A DNA stretch of 20,607 nucleotides, taken from positions 1 through 20,607 of IMG/VR virus record IMGVR_UViG_3300028025_004534; one strand, 5' to 3'. The first letter of the stretch is position 1; every line of letters starts with the position of its first letter. Positions 11,739 to 18,202 of this stretch are shown in pieces. Made by a program: the position numbers and the translations under genes. The stretch comes from a virus. The notes under the pieces were generated by a model that saw nothing but the letters and a program-made list of their open reading frames with translations, was not told the DNA's origin and ran no database searches.

Positions 11739-11790
11739 TAAACTTTTGCTTTACTTTTTCTATCCATTCTTTTTTATATCCTTTACTCAT
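11632..11790 (-). CDS. Small basic ORF nested with the neck gene (52 aa)
   Basis: The frame starts at ATG 11790-11788, three bases after the connector stop, and ends at TAA 11634-11632. Its last 107 bases overlap the next gene in another frame. The product begins MSKGYKKEWIEKVKQKFNDI and then becomes Asn/Lys/Asp-rich (NNNKDNRPANKQSDN). It fills the 55-base gap that would otherwise separate two packed genes, which supports it. The leader (ATAATTT) is A/T-rich like others. The low-complexity second half may simply mirror the overlapping gene. Real translation is uncertain. Confidence 0.42.
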   Translation of the reverse strand: MSKGYKKEWIEKVKQKFNDIQPNNNKDNRPANKQSDNKDNKVCNSNGVDRIR

Positions 11791-11793
11791 AAA

Positions 11794-12585
11794 TTATCTG
11801 TATAAAAATGTAAATAGTTCCCCTGCCATCGCAACATCGCCTGTAGGTAAAGTAACAACCCCTCCAACGATTTGTAAATATCCTGTGTCAGCTGTTGCCG
11901 TTTGTGTGATTCCTTTCGCTAATCCTCCACGCGATGCAAACAATGTAGTTCTACCTGCTAACGCTGACATACTAAATGTAGATTCACCACCTGTTGCCGT
12001 GTAATAAACAATATCAGGTGCAGAGTAACCCGATGATGAATTAACGTATTTGCTCGTTTCAGGTATGTAAGCGTTACCCAAATATATCGGACACGTGTAA
12101 CCCTTTTCTTCAGGAAAAATAATATCTAATCCGCTGCCATAATTCAAATACTCAAAATAGAGCGTGTAATTTTCCTGTAAATATTTTATTAATCGCGTTT
12201 TGTAAAACTCCGCCAAACTCAAATACTTTTGCTCAATCAATTCTAAATCTGCTCTACTCGGTGGTGCTGATTCCTCTGATGTCTTTTGTAAAAATCCCTT
12301 ACTAAACAATTGAAATCCCATTGTCATCGGTAACATACTCATCGTGTACCATATCAAACAATCGGTAATATAATCATTAAGCAAAATAACCTCATTTGCA
12401 TTTAGATTATTAGCAACCACACCCGACTGCAAACGCTGATATAATTTGCTACCCAATGCAGGTTGAATATACATATCACCTGCGACTTTTACCATAGGAA
12501 AAATCTGTTTGCCATCAATCTGATTAGATGCGCCAGTTCTTTCCTTGAAAGTTTGCTCCGTAATAAATAGGATATTTTTACTCAT
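11794..12585 (-). CDS. Head-tail connector, DUF6712-like
   Basis: The N-terminal 165 residues (FITEQTFKERTGASNQIDGK, AGDMYIQPALGSKLYQRLQS, LLNDYITDCLIWYTMSML) look like the DUF6712-type proteins of Bacteroidota phages, which are thought to form the head-tail adaptor under the portal. The C-terminal about 80 residues (APDIVYYTATGGESTFSMSA, GYLQIVGGVVTLPTGDVAM) form a separate Gly/Thr-rich beta domain, perhaps an Ig-like decoration exposed on the neck. It overlaps the portal gene by eight bases. The start at ATG 12585-12583 has an A-rich leader (GAAGAAAAAAG). Confidence 0.7.
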   Translation of the reverse strand: MSKNILFITEQTFKERTGASNQIDGKQIFPMVKVAGDMYIQPALGSKLYQRLQSGVVANNLNANEVILLNDYITDCLIWYTMSMLPMTMGFQLFSKGFLQKTSEESAPPSRADLELIEQKYLSLAEFYKTRLIKYLQENYTLYFEYLNYGSGLDIIFPEEKGYTCPIYLGNAYIPETSKYVNSSSGYSAPDIVYYTATGGESTFSMSALAGRTTLFASRGGLAKGITQTATADTGYLQIVGGVVTLPTGDVAMAGELFTFLYR

Positions 12586-14560
12586 CTTTTTTCTTCATTA
12601 ATTTTGATGTCCAACGATGCCTGCAATATTCTCTATGCTCACCATTTGGCTGAGTGTACCAACCGCCTCTCCTATCCCAAACACTATATCCAACACGCTC
12701 AGAAATGCTTTCTATATCGCTCCTGCTCCACGTCTTGCGCTTACTCAATTCTAACAACTTAGCGCAAAATGGTCTGTTTCTGCTATCCTCAGGCCCTTCG
12801 TAACTATAACGAATAACTAAGGTTGTAACTTTGCTTTGCTTACCCGGTAACTCCGATGCAGGTTTCAATACCTTGTAAGTCGGCTCAGCGTTTATTTTTG
12901 ATGGAACAGATTTGATAATCTCACGCTCTATAAAATCATTAATAATATCTACTACCAAATCCGTATCCAGTTTCAAAGTTCGTGCGATAACCTGAGGCGT
13001 TATATTTTCATCCTTTGTTATCAATGTCAAAACATCTGCCTGCGCCTGTGTCAAATTATCTGCGAAATATTCACGATAAGTTTCACGTGCTACCTCAGTA
13101 TAATTTTTTTTTTCTTCGCCGCAGTTTTCAAACTCCAATATCAAACGCTCATCTTCAGTTAGTGAAAACTTTTGTACCTCATCCTCAGTTAAAGGGTTAT
13201 CATCTATACCCAAAAATGTATCAACATCAGCATCAGAAAAACCAAATCCATTTTTAAGCATTAGTGTAGCCTGCGCTTTGCTTAGTTTGCCGTTACCAAA
13301 CTGACGAACAATTCGCATCACGTTCTGATATTGTCTGCCTGATAAGTTCCTGATTGCCTCGTTTGCCTTTTGCTCAACTTGCTGAGGTAGTTCACCCGGT
13401 AACGCCTGACTGCCATCTGCTGTGATTGCATTAGATTCTAACGGCTCACGTCCCATCAATTCCCTAATTTCATTCTGTGTTAAATTTGCCGCCATAATCG
13501 CCTCAGAAAATTCAAACTTTAACGGCTCAACAGGTTGTAAATAAAACTCCCCTGATTCGCCTTTCAGATTTCTGAACTGAGTGAATATCTCATTATATTC
13601 CATCTGACGTTCCTGAACGTAAACATTATTAAATACCTCGTATGCCTCACGGATTTCGTTTCTACTGCCTAACTGCCCATCAACCTTAACGCCAAACAAT
13701 GTAGGACTTACGACCTGATGGCATATCATTATCTCATTAGTGATAAGATTATTTACATTCGTAAAATCCTCTTTTGTGAGCATCGTGTTACCGAGATTAA
13801 CAATCTCAGCAGCGTTATCCTTGCTCTTGTTGAACATTATGACCAAACGCTTACCCTCATCGCCTGTAAACTTCTTTAATAACCCTCTTTCAACTTCGCC
13901 TTTATGTTCCTCATTTACAGGATCGCCATTATTCAAATTAATCAAAGTGCTGCCAACAAATCCCTGATTCGCATTACCGAGAATATGCCTGCTTACCTTT
14001 ATATCCGATTCAATGTAATTTAATCCCTGATAATATGCAGGTAATGGATAAACCTCACTAAGCGGATTGTACTCACGCTTAAAATAAATCTGTGAGCCGT
14101 ATTTATCGTTCATATTAAACGCAGGATATTCACGCGGCTTTTCCTTAAAATCGCTCCAATCGTTTTTAACGTAATACAAACTCAAATCTTTGTTAACCCT
14201 AACCTTTGCAAAATCTATATGATAAACCTCAGCAATCTGCCCTATGCGATTCCAAATAACTTGCAGATAATAACCTCTATAAAGTTCATCATCCTTTATA
14301 CATTTCTTTACTATCTGATTCCACGTTTCGCCTCTGCTGTTTGCAGTTCCTGCATCCTCAAAACCTTTGCCGTAAATGTATGTGCATTTGCTCTTAACTA
14401 TCGCTCCGTGCTTTGGCGATTCGTTATATAGAGATAACAGATAATTTGGGTAATCATTGTTTTTACCAAATTCAACATATGAATATTTACCCTTTTTTTC
14501 CTCAAATTTGGGCTGTTGTGCGTGGTCAAACTTAATGACTATGTGTTTGTAATTATCCAT
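12578..14560 (-). CDS. Portal protein with C-terminal helical and CRH domains
   Basis: Residues 1-375 look like a phage portal: N-terminal VEFGKNNDYPNYLLSLYNES, then SPKHGAIVKSKCTYIYGKGF, a central KVSRHILGNANQGFVGSTLI, LTKEDFTNVNNLITNEIM and the wing helix LTQNEIRELMGREPL (360-374). Portals form the dodecameric ring through which DNA is packaged. The C-terminal 285 residues are extra. A helical part (397-450) is followed by a winged-helix-like segment (DNLTQAQADVLTLITKD... around 501-550). The end module contains RNRPFCAKLLELSKRKTW, YSVWDRRGGW and CRHRW (595-650), which recalls the end of MuF-type minor head proteins. The fusion suggests combined portal and head-morphogenesis roles. The overlap with the gene upstream is eight bases. 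Confidence 0.78.
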   Translation of the reverse strand: MDNYKHIVIKFDHAQQPKFEEKKGKYSYVEFGKNNDYPNYLLSLYNESPKHGAIVKSKCTYIYGKGFEDAGTANSRGETWNQIVKKCIKDDELYRGYYLQVIWNRIGQIAEVYHIDFAKVRVNKDLSLYYVKNDWSDFKEKPREYPAFNMNDKYGSQIYFKREYNPLSEVYPLPAYYQGLNYIESDIKVSRHILGNANQGFVGSTLINLNNGDPVNEEHKGEVERGLLKKFTGDEGKRLVIMFNKSKDNAAEIVNLGNTMLTKEDFTNVNNLITNEIMICHQVVSPTLFGVKVDGQLGSRNEIREAYEVFNNVYVQERQMEYNEIFTQFRNLKGESGEFYLQPVEPLKFEFSEAIMAANLTQNEIRELMGREPLESNAITADGSQALPGELPQQVEQKANEAIRNLSGRQYQNVMRIVRQFGNGKLSKAQATLMLKNGFGFSDADVDTFLGIDDNPLTEDEVQKFSLTEDERLILEFENCGEEKKNYTEVARETYREYFADNLTQAQADVLTLITKDENITPQVIARTLKLDTDLVVDIINDFIEREIIKSVPSKINAEPTYKVLKPASELPGKQSKVTTLVIRYSYEGPEDSRNRPFCAKLLELSKRKTWSRSDIESISERVGYSVWDRRGGWYTQPNGEHREYCRHRWTSKLMKKKDE

Positions 14561-14927
14561 TGTATGTTACAAAAGTATTATTTTGTCCTGAATATTTTGT
14601 TGGCTCAAACTCACTCACACCGCTAAGATACATCAATCCAGTCTCAACTGGAACACTATCCGTGTCTATTGTATTAATATTATTTGTTTGAGTTTCATAG
14701 CATTTGTAAGTCCAAAACCCCTCCTCAGCATTCGCAAAATATGTATTAACAACCAAACTCATTTTCATATACCTATCTGTCGTGCTGATGTTGTTAAACA
14801 TAAACGAAACTACATCCTGCGTTATCCTATTTGTGAAGAAAATCCCAACGTAATAATCAGGATCAGTTAGATTCTCTTTTGCCGTTATGTAGATAGGTAT
14901 TGTTTGACCTTTTGCGATTGTAATCAT
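14553..14927 (-). CDS. Small beta-sandwich structural protein (124 aa)
   Basis: The protein is almost all beta: ITIAKGQTIPIYITAKENL, DYYVGIFFTNRITQDVVSFM, YMKMSLVVNTYFANAEEGFW, YKCYETQTN and GLMYLSGVSEFEP. It resembles a small protein seen between capsid and portal genes in some Bacteroidota phages. It may be a decoration or neck protein, but this is not established. The ATG at 14927-14925 directly follows the T-tract of a terminator hairpin (TTTTTTAATTATG), so its expression probably depends on read-through. It overlaps the portal gene by eight bases. Confidence 0.6.
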   Translation of the reverse strand: MITIAKGQTIPIYITAKENLTDPDYYVGIFFTNRITQDVVSFMFNNISTTDRYMKMSLVVNTYFANAEEGFWTYKCYETQTNNINTIDTDSVPVETGLMYLSGVSEFEPTKYSGQNNTFVTYNG

Positions 14928-14931
14928 AATT

Positions 14932-14962
14932 AAAAAACCTCCGACTTTTAATCGGTCGGAGG
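14932..14962 (-). terminator. Intrinsic terminator after the tail-tube gene
   Basis: On the minus strand CCTCCGAC (14962-14955) pairs with GTCGGAGG (14945-14938) around a nine-base loop, followed by TTTTTT. It lies 25 bases after the stop of the 14988 gene and just before the next start. Partial termination would raise capsid and tail-tube output over portal. Confidence 0.88.
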
Positions 14963-14987
14963 CATTTCTATTTTGAGTTATTGAGTA

Positions 14988-15527
14988 TTAAGTTCCCGGT
15001 GTTTCCAATGTCGCTGCGATGTTTGCAGGAACTACGAGGAAATCTTCACGCTCCTGACTTGAGAAGGTTAACAAATAACCATTTCTGTCTGCCAGTGCTG
15101 TTCCACTTCCTGCCTCTGTGGTTTCAAGTTGCAAACCGAACTCTTTACCATACATTCTATAAGTTCCGTCCCCTTCTTTCAAAACGAAAGTAAGGCGATT
15201 TTTTGCAAGTGTGGTAACGATGTTTCTCACATCTGCTGAACGGCTATTGATAGGGAAAATCACCTGATGAGTATAGAAGAAAGTTCCATTCTCAATAGAT
15301 GAGGTAATTCCGTTTCCTGCTGATGCAGTCGCACGTGGAACTTCAAACTTCCAAAATCTTTTGCCTGAATTTTTTGTAAGAGCAGATACAACACCTGAGG
15401 CAGATGTTACACGGCTATTACCTGATGCGTCATACAACGCTGAATTTTCTATAAGATAAACGACCTCAACACCGCCAACTGAATCGCGGCATTCAATCGC
15501 ATATCCTGATGTAACTACACAACTCAT
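14988..15527 (-). CDS. Probable major tail (tube) protein
   Basis: This 179-residue protein is beta-rich, with one central helix (SADVRNIVTTLAKNRLTFVL) and strands such as GGVEVVYLIENSALYD, FWKFEVPRA, NGTFFYTHQVIFPIN, YRMYGKEFGLQLETTEAGSG and NGYLLTFSSQEREDFLV. That layout fits tail-tube proteins of siphoviruses, which build hexameric rings around the tape measure. Its place directly after the capsid gene and between two terminator hairpins implies a separate, very high expression unit, which also fits. A head-decoration protein is the main alternative. The start is ATG 15527-15525 with leader AAATCTAAATAAT. Confidence 0.6.
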   Translation of the reverse strand: MSCVVTSGYAIECRDSVGGVEVVYLIENSALYDASGNSRVTSASGVVSALTKNSGKRFWKFEVPRATASAGNGITSSIENGTFFYTHQVIFPINSRSADVRNIVTTLAKNRLTFVLKEGDGTYRMYGKEFGLQLETTEAGSGTALADRNGYLLTFSSQEREDFLVVPANIAATLETPGT

Positions 15528-15543
15528 ATTATTTAGATTTAAG

Positions 15544-15572
15544 AAAAAAAAGGTGGTGTTTATTTCACCACC
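15544..15572 (-). terminator. Intrinsic terminator after the capsid gene
   Basis: On the minus strand GGTGGTG (15572-15566) pairs with CACCACC (15558-15552) around AAATAAA, followed by eight T (15551-15544). It is a strong terminator 24 bases after the capsid stop, placed to limit read-through into the following gene. Confidence 0.9.
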
Positions 15573-15596
15573 CTTTTATTCAGTTATTGAATTTTA

Positions 15597-16556
15597 TTAG
15601 ATAGCTGCTTTGAACTTCACACACTCGTTAGTGAATGCTACGTTAACACCAACTTTGAAACTTACTTTTGTGCGGATTTCATCGTTGTCCTCTGAATACC
15701 ATACTCTGTAATTTTGCTCCTCACCTTCCAAATCTACTGCCATTGCGATGTTTGAAACGCTCATAGCATAAGCATCTCCAGTTCCGTTAAGTCCGTTTAC
15801 AGGAACTACCTCGATGTTTGTTCCCGGTAGGATGAATGAACTTGCATTAGCATCTTGAGGATTGTAGCTAAACAGATTCAACGCTCTGTAAGCCATAATC
15901 AACAAACGATACCAATCATAACCTACAAAGATTTTAACATCACCTTTAGCCATTACAGCCGCAGGGATTGCTTTGTAGATTCCTTCTGTTGCTGCTACTA
16001 CGTTTGACTGAGTAATTGTGCTGATTGTTGCAACACCTGTGAAACCTGATACGTTAGCATCTACAGGGCTACCGCCATCAATCAATGCAGACAATCCGTC
16101 AAACTTGTTGAGATTACCATCGCCTGATGCAGTTGTACCCTGCCAAATTGCAGTTTCAAGTTGAGCAGCGATACGTGCGTTTTTCTTAGCGAGATAAGCA
16201 GCCAAGAAATCAGCGTTACCGAAATCTGTGTAAGTTGAGCCCGCTTTCAATGCTTCGGCGGTAAATTTCGCCTCAAAGTTTTTAGGGCAAATTGTTTCAG
16301 AAATCATAATCTTACCCGGAGTGATTGTTCTCTGAGTAAAGGTTGTAGTTCCTGATGGATTGTAACCGCAGGCATCTGTTTGAAAGAATGCATCGGTATC
16401 CATCAAAGGTATTGCAACAGGTCCTTTTGCACCCGGTATAACAACACCTCCATCCATAATGATTTGCTGAGTTCTCGCACCGATTACGGCTGATGTCAAA
16501 AGTGGTTTGACAAGTTGTTTAGTATAATCGGAAAGTGATCCTAATGATAATGCCAT
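15597..16556 (-). CDS. Major capsid protein
   Basis: At 319 aa this has the size and features of an HK97-fold capsid subunit. An N-terminal arm (LSDYTKQLVKPLLTSAVIGA) is followed by a Gly/Pro-rich loop (GVVIPGAKGPVAIPLMDT). The spine helix is NADFLAAYLAKKNARIAAQL. The A-domain stretch includes KGDVKIFVGYDWYRLLIMAY and SFILPGTNIEVVPVNGLNGT, and the final strands are NDEIRTKVSFKVGVNVAF. It follows a scaffold-like gene and the prohead protease and is followed by a strong terminator, as expected for the most abundant virion protein. No long delta domain is visible; the separate upstream gene may supply scaffolding. Confidence 0.85.
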   Translation of the reverse strand: MALSLGSLSDYTKQLVKPLLTSAVIGARTQQIIMDGGVVIPGAKGPVAIPLMDTDAFFQTDACGYNPSGTTTFTQRTITPGKIMISETICPKNFEAKFTAEALKAGSTYTDFGNADFLAAYLAKKNARIAAQLETAIWQGTTASGDGNLNKFDGLSALIDGGSPVDANVSGFTGVATISTITQSNVVAATEGIYKAIPAAVMAKGDVKIFVGYDWYRLLIMAYRALNLFSYNPQDANASSFILPGTNIEVVPVNGLNGTGDAYAMSVSNIAMAVDLEGEEQNYRVWYSEDNDEIRTKVSFKVGVNVAFTNECVKFKAAI

Positions 16557-16575
16557 TGTAGTTTAATTTTTGATT

Positions 16576-17133
16576 TTAAGAAAATAGAATATCGTACTTA
16601 AATCCCTCTTTATTGTTTGAAAATTTTGATTCTGATTTAATCGCTGCATCTGCTACGCCTGTCGGTGCTTCTGCCAAAGTTTGTGTAAGATTCAACAAAC
16701 CCTCAATAACCTGAGTTGCTTTGTTTAGTCTTGTTTCGTAGTCGGCAAATTTCTGCTCGTAAGATGCAAATTTAGACTCGTAAGATGCGAATTTTTCGTT
16801 TGTAGATGTTTCAAATGCTGAGAATTTAGCACCCATATCTTCAACGGCAGGAACTTCAACCTCAACCTCAATTTCTTGAGCAGGTTTAATTTCCATAATC
16901 ACACCATTATCACCCAGTACAATAATAGTACCATCAGATAATGTATGTTCGCCCGCAGGTGCAGGTACGCCCTCAATGGTAACGATACCACCAACGGCTA
17001 ATTCTGTAACCTCTACTTTTGTTCCATCTTTCAAAGTTGCCTCAATCATCTTAACTACTTCCTCCTGTTTTGGAGTATTGACCAATTCATTAAAGGTCAA
17101 TCTCAATTTTTCAATGATTTCTGTTGCTTTCAT
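16576..17133 (-). CDS. Scaffold-like protein with heptad repeats
   Basis: The N-terminal part has a helix (ATEIIEKLRLTFNELVN). A short beta-rich unit follows (KVEVTELAVGGIVTIEGVPA, GEHTLSDGTIIVLGDNGVI), then an acidic hinge (EIEVEVEVPAVED). Residues 103-145 form a coiled coil with three near-identical heptads, KFASYES (114-120), KFASYEQ (121-127) and KFADYET (128-134). The order protease, this gene and capsid matches a capsid assembly scaffold, which guides shell formation and is then cut out. The beta unit is common in proteins at this position in Bacteroidota phages. The C-terminus (KEGFKYDILFS) might contact the capsid protein. Confidence 0.7.
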   Translation of the reverse strand: MKATEIIEKLRLTFNELVNTPKQEEVVKMIEATLKDGTKVEVTELAVGGIVTIEGVPAPAGEHTLSDGTIIVLGDNGVIMEIKPAQEIEVEVEVPAVEDMGAKFSAFETSTNEKFASYESKFASYEQKFADYETRLNKATQVIEGLLNLTQTLAEAPTGVADAAIKSESKFSNNKEGFKYDILFS

Positions 17134-17147
17134 AATAATAGATATAT

Positions 17148-18191
17148 TTAGTCGTGAATAATTACGTTTAAGAGTTCAGATATTTTTTTGAGTGCGTTTT
17201 CCTCAGGTGAAATAGGCTGTTCATAGTCAAAAATTCCCTCCACAGAAAACCCTCTAAAATCGCCTGCCTTAATTTGCTGCCAAACCTTATCGTTCTCTAC
17301 ATAGAATGAGCCAAACCAACTGCCATCTGCTACACCCTCAAATCCTTTCATCGGCATTATGCCACGCTCTTTATCTGTTAACCAAGATTCAAACATAGTA
17401 ACACCTTTTACCTTTTGCTCAGGATCGTGCATCAGATTAACGTGGTTTTGATATTTCTTTTTAGCAAACTTTATCGCTATCTGTTTGATGGTGTCAGCAG
17501 AGAATTTTACATAATGCTCACCCATCTTTTCGTTATTACGATATATCAATTCATCTGCCAACATCAAAGGGCCTGAGATAATACGCTTTTCTTCGTTTAC
17601 TATCTTAAATTCCTGTTTTCTCATTTTATCAATCTGTTCTAATTTACGTGCTGCCCATTCTATACCTGCATCACCGCCCCAAGCTAACCAAACTAATCTA
17701 CCGCAGCCATCGCCTAACTCTTTATTAGAGTTCTGCCTGTGTCTTTCAAACGCTGCCATTTTTGCTATCGTGTCCCTTGAAATCGGTTTGCCATCAGCGA
17801 TTTGGTTTGCACGAATTTTGCCCACAGGTGTAGCACAATCCCCCCATCCGTTTTCCTCTGCCCAACGCAGAGCAATCTTTGCATTTTCTTTTGCCTGCTC
17901 AGGGTAATCGTTGTAAGATTCAAATTGTTGCTCATCAGAAAAATGCTGCTCCCATATTGAATAACAAATGGCTGCCGCCTGTTCGTTATCCTTTCCCTCA
18001 TTAATTACATATTCAATACAGCGAGGTATAAATTGGTTTTCCCTTTCGCCTTTTGATGGCTCAATAAATTCATTATTAAATGCGAGAAAATCTTTTTTTA
18101 TGGCAGGTTTATCCACTAATGCGATGTAAGAAACCTCTGCCTCATCGTTTAGATTCTCTCTGATTTTCAAATCGTAAATTGTTAATTTCAT
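17148..18191 (-). CDS. XkdF-like prohead protease with inserted domains
   Basis: Residues 1-40 (YIALVDKPAIKKDFLAFN) and 196-325 (IVNEEKRIISGPLMLADELI, GEHYVKFSADTIKQIAIKFA, NHVNLMHD, GSWFGSFYV, GDFRGFSVEGIF) together match the XkdF-type phage serine protease. His250 or His255 and Ser316 are likely catalytic residues. Between them, residues 41-195 hold two extra modules. One is FIPRCIEYVINEGKDNEQAA with AICYSIW (54-80). The second (95-187) contains GWGDCATPVGKIRANQ, GKPISRDTIAKMAAFERH and GCGRLVWLAWGGDAGIEWA. The protease would mature the prohead by cutting scaffold and capsid. The role of the insertion is unknown. The gene precedes scaffold and capsid genes. Confidence 0.78.
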   Translation of the reverse strand: MKLTIYDLKIRENLNDEAEVSYIALVDKPAIKKDFLAFNNEFIEPSKGERENQFIPRCIEYVINEGKDNEQAAAICYSIWEQHFSDEQQFESYNDYPEQAKENAKIALRWAEENGWGDCATPVGKIRANQIADGKPISRDTIAKMAAFERHRQNSNKELGDGCGRLVWLAWGGDAGIEWAARKLEQIDKMRKQEFKIVNEEKRIISGPLMLADELIYRNNEKMGEHYVKFSADTIKQIAIKFAKKKYQNHVNLMHDPEQKVKGVTMFESWLTDKERGIMPMKGFEGVADGSWFGSFYVENDKVWQQIKAGDFRGFSVEGIFDYEQPISPEENALKKISELLNVIIHD

Positions 18192-18202
18192 TTTTTTAAG
18201 TT

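Noticed and set aside
11654-12004. Plus-strand open frame of 116 codons with hydrophobic stretch
   Set aside because: It is antisense to the connector and neck genes, and the apparent membrane segment arises from the reverse complement of Asn/Lys-rich codons.
17765-18001. Minus-strand frame of 78 codons within the protease gene
   Set aside because: It is completely nested in the protease frame with no start context of its own and no recognisable content.
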